Under the pieces are notes generated by a model, which had not been told where the DNA came from, did no database searches, and saw only the letters and a list, made by a program, of their open reading frames with translations. The translations under genes and the position numbers were made by a program. This document shows positions 62,938 through 64,000 of a stretch of 64,000 bases of DNA, one piece after another. The DNA is from Verpa conica (Eukaryota; Ascomycota; Pezizomycetes; Pezizales; Morchellaceae), in the NCBI GenBank assembly GCA_033030425.1, contig JAUFSD010000003.1:2852001-2916000 (forward strand), in the 5' to 3' direction. Position 1 is the first letter of the stretch; each line of letters begins with the position of its first letter.

Positions 62938-64000
62938 TTACAAAGTCCACATAATCTCCGAGAGCGCTAATAAGTTCTCGTTCAGAGAGCGACGGGCCTG
63001 CAACGCTGATGAGGATTCACGGCGGTTGCTCATCGCCTCAGAGAAGTATAGCTCCACGAGTACCTTTAGGTCATCGTAACTGAAGTCGAGCTTGGTTGAC
63101 TTTGCTGTTGCGATGAGATTTTGCATACCGCCGGTATAGAGTGCGTAGAACCGAGTAGATCGATCTAGCTTCACGCCCATCTCGATGTTCTTTAGGTTCT
63201 GCTGTAGAACTAGGATGTTGAGCTGCATCCTCTCAGCACCAGCATTATTGATGATTTTGATTTGGCTCGCATCGGCGACAAGAATATGGTCCATAAGCAA
63301 CCCAATTCCTCTTGTGAGAAACCTAGGATAATATTAGTATATTCCGATATCATTAAAATGAATTTCTCGGGTTGTTACTTAGTTTCTTTCTCTCGAAGGA
63401 GATTTGATATATCTTCGTCAAACCATACTAGATCAACATTAAGTGAAATCACGTTGGCGTCTGGAGTATTGATGGTACTATCAAGGCAATAATTGCCTTC
63501 TGTTAGACACAAATGGAGGTAGTGTAGTACATGGCATCTTGCTTCGGCACGTAATGTAAATAGGATTGTATTTGCCAGTTCTTGAAAGTCATTTACAACT
63601 TTATCGAAGCCACTGTAGTTTTGTGTTAAAATAATTCGTGAAACTAGTACTGGAGATTTACCTGACAGTTTCTATTGTCATCGGTAGATAAACAGCTCTT
63701 GCATCATCATCTTGTGATTTGGTTGATTCAATCAATGTCCATCTTCGTCTCGGACGCTAGTTGTGATGTTAGTACTTGAGGCTTAAAAGAAGTAGGGTTT
63801 AAAATGGAAGTTAACGGACCCCAGACGAGCTGCCATCTTTCCTGGAGAAGCTTGGCGCATCCTCAACATGCCGGAGTTGTACAACATTACTTGCAAGCCA
63901 TTTCTACAATAATTTGTTAGTAAGATGGGTTAAAGTATCAATTTTTCGCGTAGGGAATTACCATGCTTGAGTATAGAATACATAGGGAATTAATGACTTT
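62938..64000 (-). CDS. SEC8: Exocyst subunit SEC8 (EXOC4), C-terminal part (5' end outside window)
   Basis: The exocyst tethers secretory vesicles to the plasma membrane at sites of polarised growth, such as hyphal tips. Exons visible on the minus strand are 64000-63962, 63903-63820, 63756-63662, 63612-63379 and 63322-62938. Phases agree across four introns (58, 63, 49 and 56 nt). The reading frame is still open at the window edge. Family sequences: RRRWTLIESTKS, VYLPMTIETVSGFDKVVNDF (in pieces), LRAEARCHVLHYLHLCLTEGNY, TRGIGLLMDHILV, NNAGAERMQLNILVLQQNLKNIE and the end RSLNENLLALSEIMW. These fit the C-terminus of fungal Sec8. About 280 residues are present, so most of the protein lies outside. 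Confidence 0.88.

Overview
The window is nuclear DNA of a filamentous ascomycete (Pezizomycotina). Genes are dense and carry many short GT-AG introns of about 47-65 nt with CTAAC/CTAAT-type branch sites. Proteins are of fungal type (NEJ1/XLF, CHS5, SEC8, EXO1, URB1). Intergenic DNA is AT-rich and mostly 0.4-1.9 kb long. I infer an early-diverging class such as Pezizomycetes or Orbiliomycetes, but the sequence alone does not settle this. All exon models were built by hand from frame continuity, splice signals and remembered family conservation; none was tested against RNA.

Layout. 1-5027 (+) is the 3' part of UTP20. 6937-10535 (-) is cytosolic isoleucyl-tRNA synthetase. 11795-13011 (-) is glyoxalase II. 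14478-16612 (-) is EXO1. 17511-18980 (-) is polynucleotide kinase/3'-phosphatase. 19607-25566 (-) is URB1/NPA1, which shares a 237-bp divergent promoter with RFC1 (25804-29303, +). 30264-32405 (+) is ADE4, tail to tail with the XPF/RAD1 nuclease (33140-36524, -). 37733-38377 (+) is ribosomal protein eL14, convergent with CHS5 (39382-40548, -). 41682-44246 (+) is an unidentified coiled-coil protein. 45411-46155 (-) is MsrA. 47115-54490 (-) is PRP8. 55108-55922 (+) is ribosomal protein eL34. 56410-58261 (+) is NEJ1/XLF. 59065-59550 (+) is a C2H2 zinc-finger gene that appears to be interrupted by a stop. 61201-62585 (+) is a tandem ZZ-finger protein. 62938-64000 (-) is the 3' part of SEC8.

Themes. 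Five of the 19 genes act in DNA repair or replication (EXO1, PNKP, RFC1, XPF, NEJ1). Three of them (EXO1, RFC1, PNKP) have ACGCGT boxes just upstream, as expected of MBF-type G1/S control. A second group makes ribosomes or mRNA (UTP20, URB1, eL14, eL34, PRP8).

Mobile DNA is limited to two small non-autonomous elements with terminal inverted repeats and TA target sites (44414-44957 and about 46534-46713). I found no tRNA, rRNA, CRISPR or complete transposase gene. I did not find a clearly new multi-gene system. The points most worth checking are the zinc finger whose first Cys codon reads TGA, the 14-nt microexon carrying the IleRS HIGH motif, the shared ACGCGT boxes, the dual-start glyoxalase II with a hairpin in its leader, the two MITEs, and the ADE4 intron that splits the stop codon.
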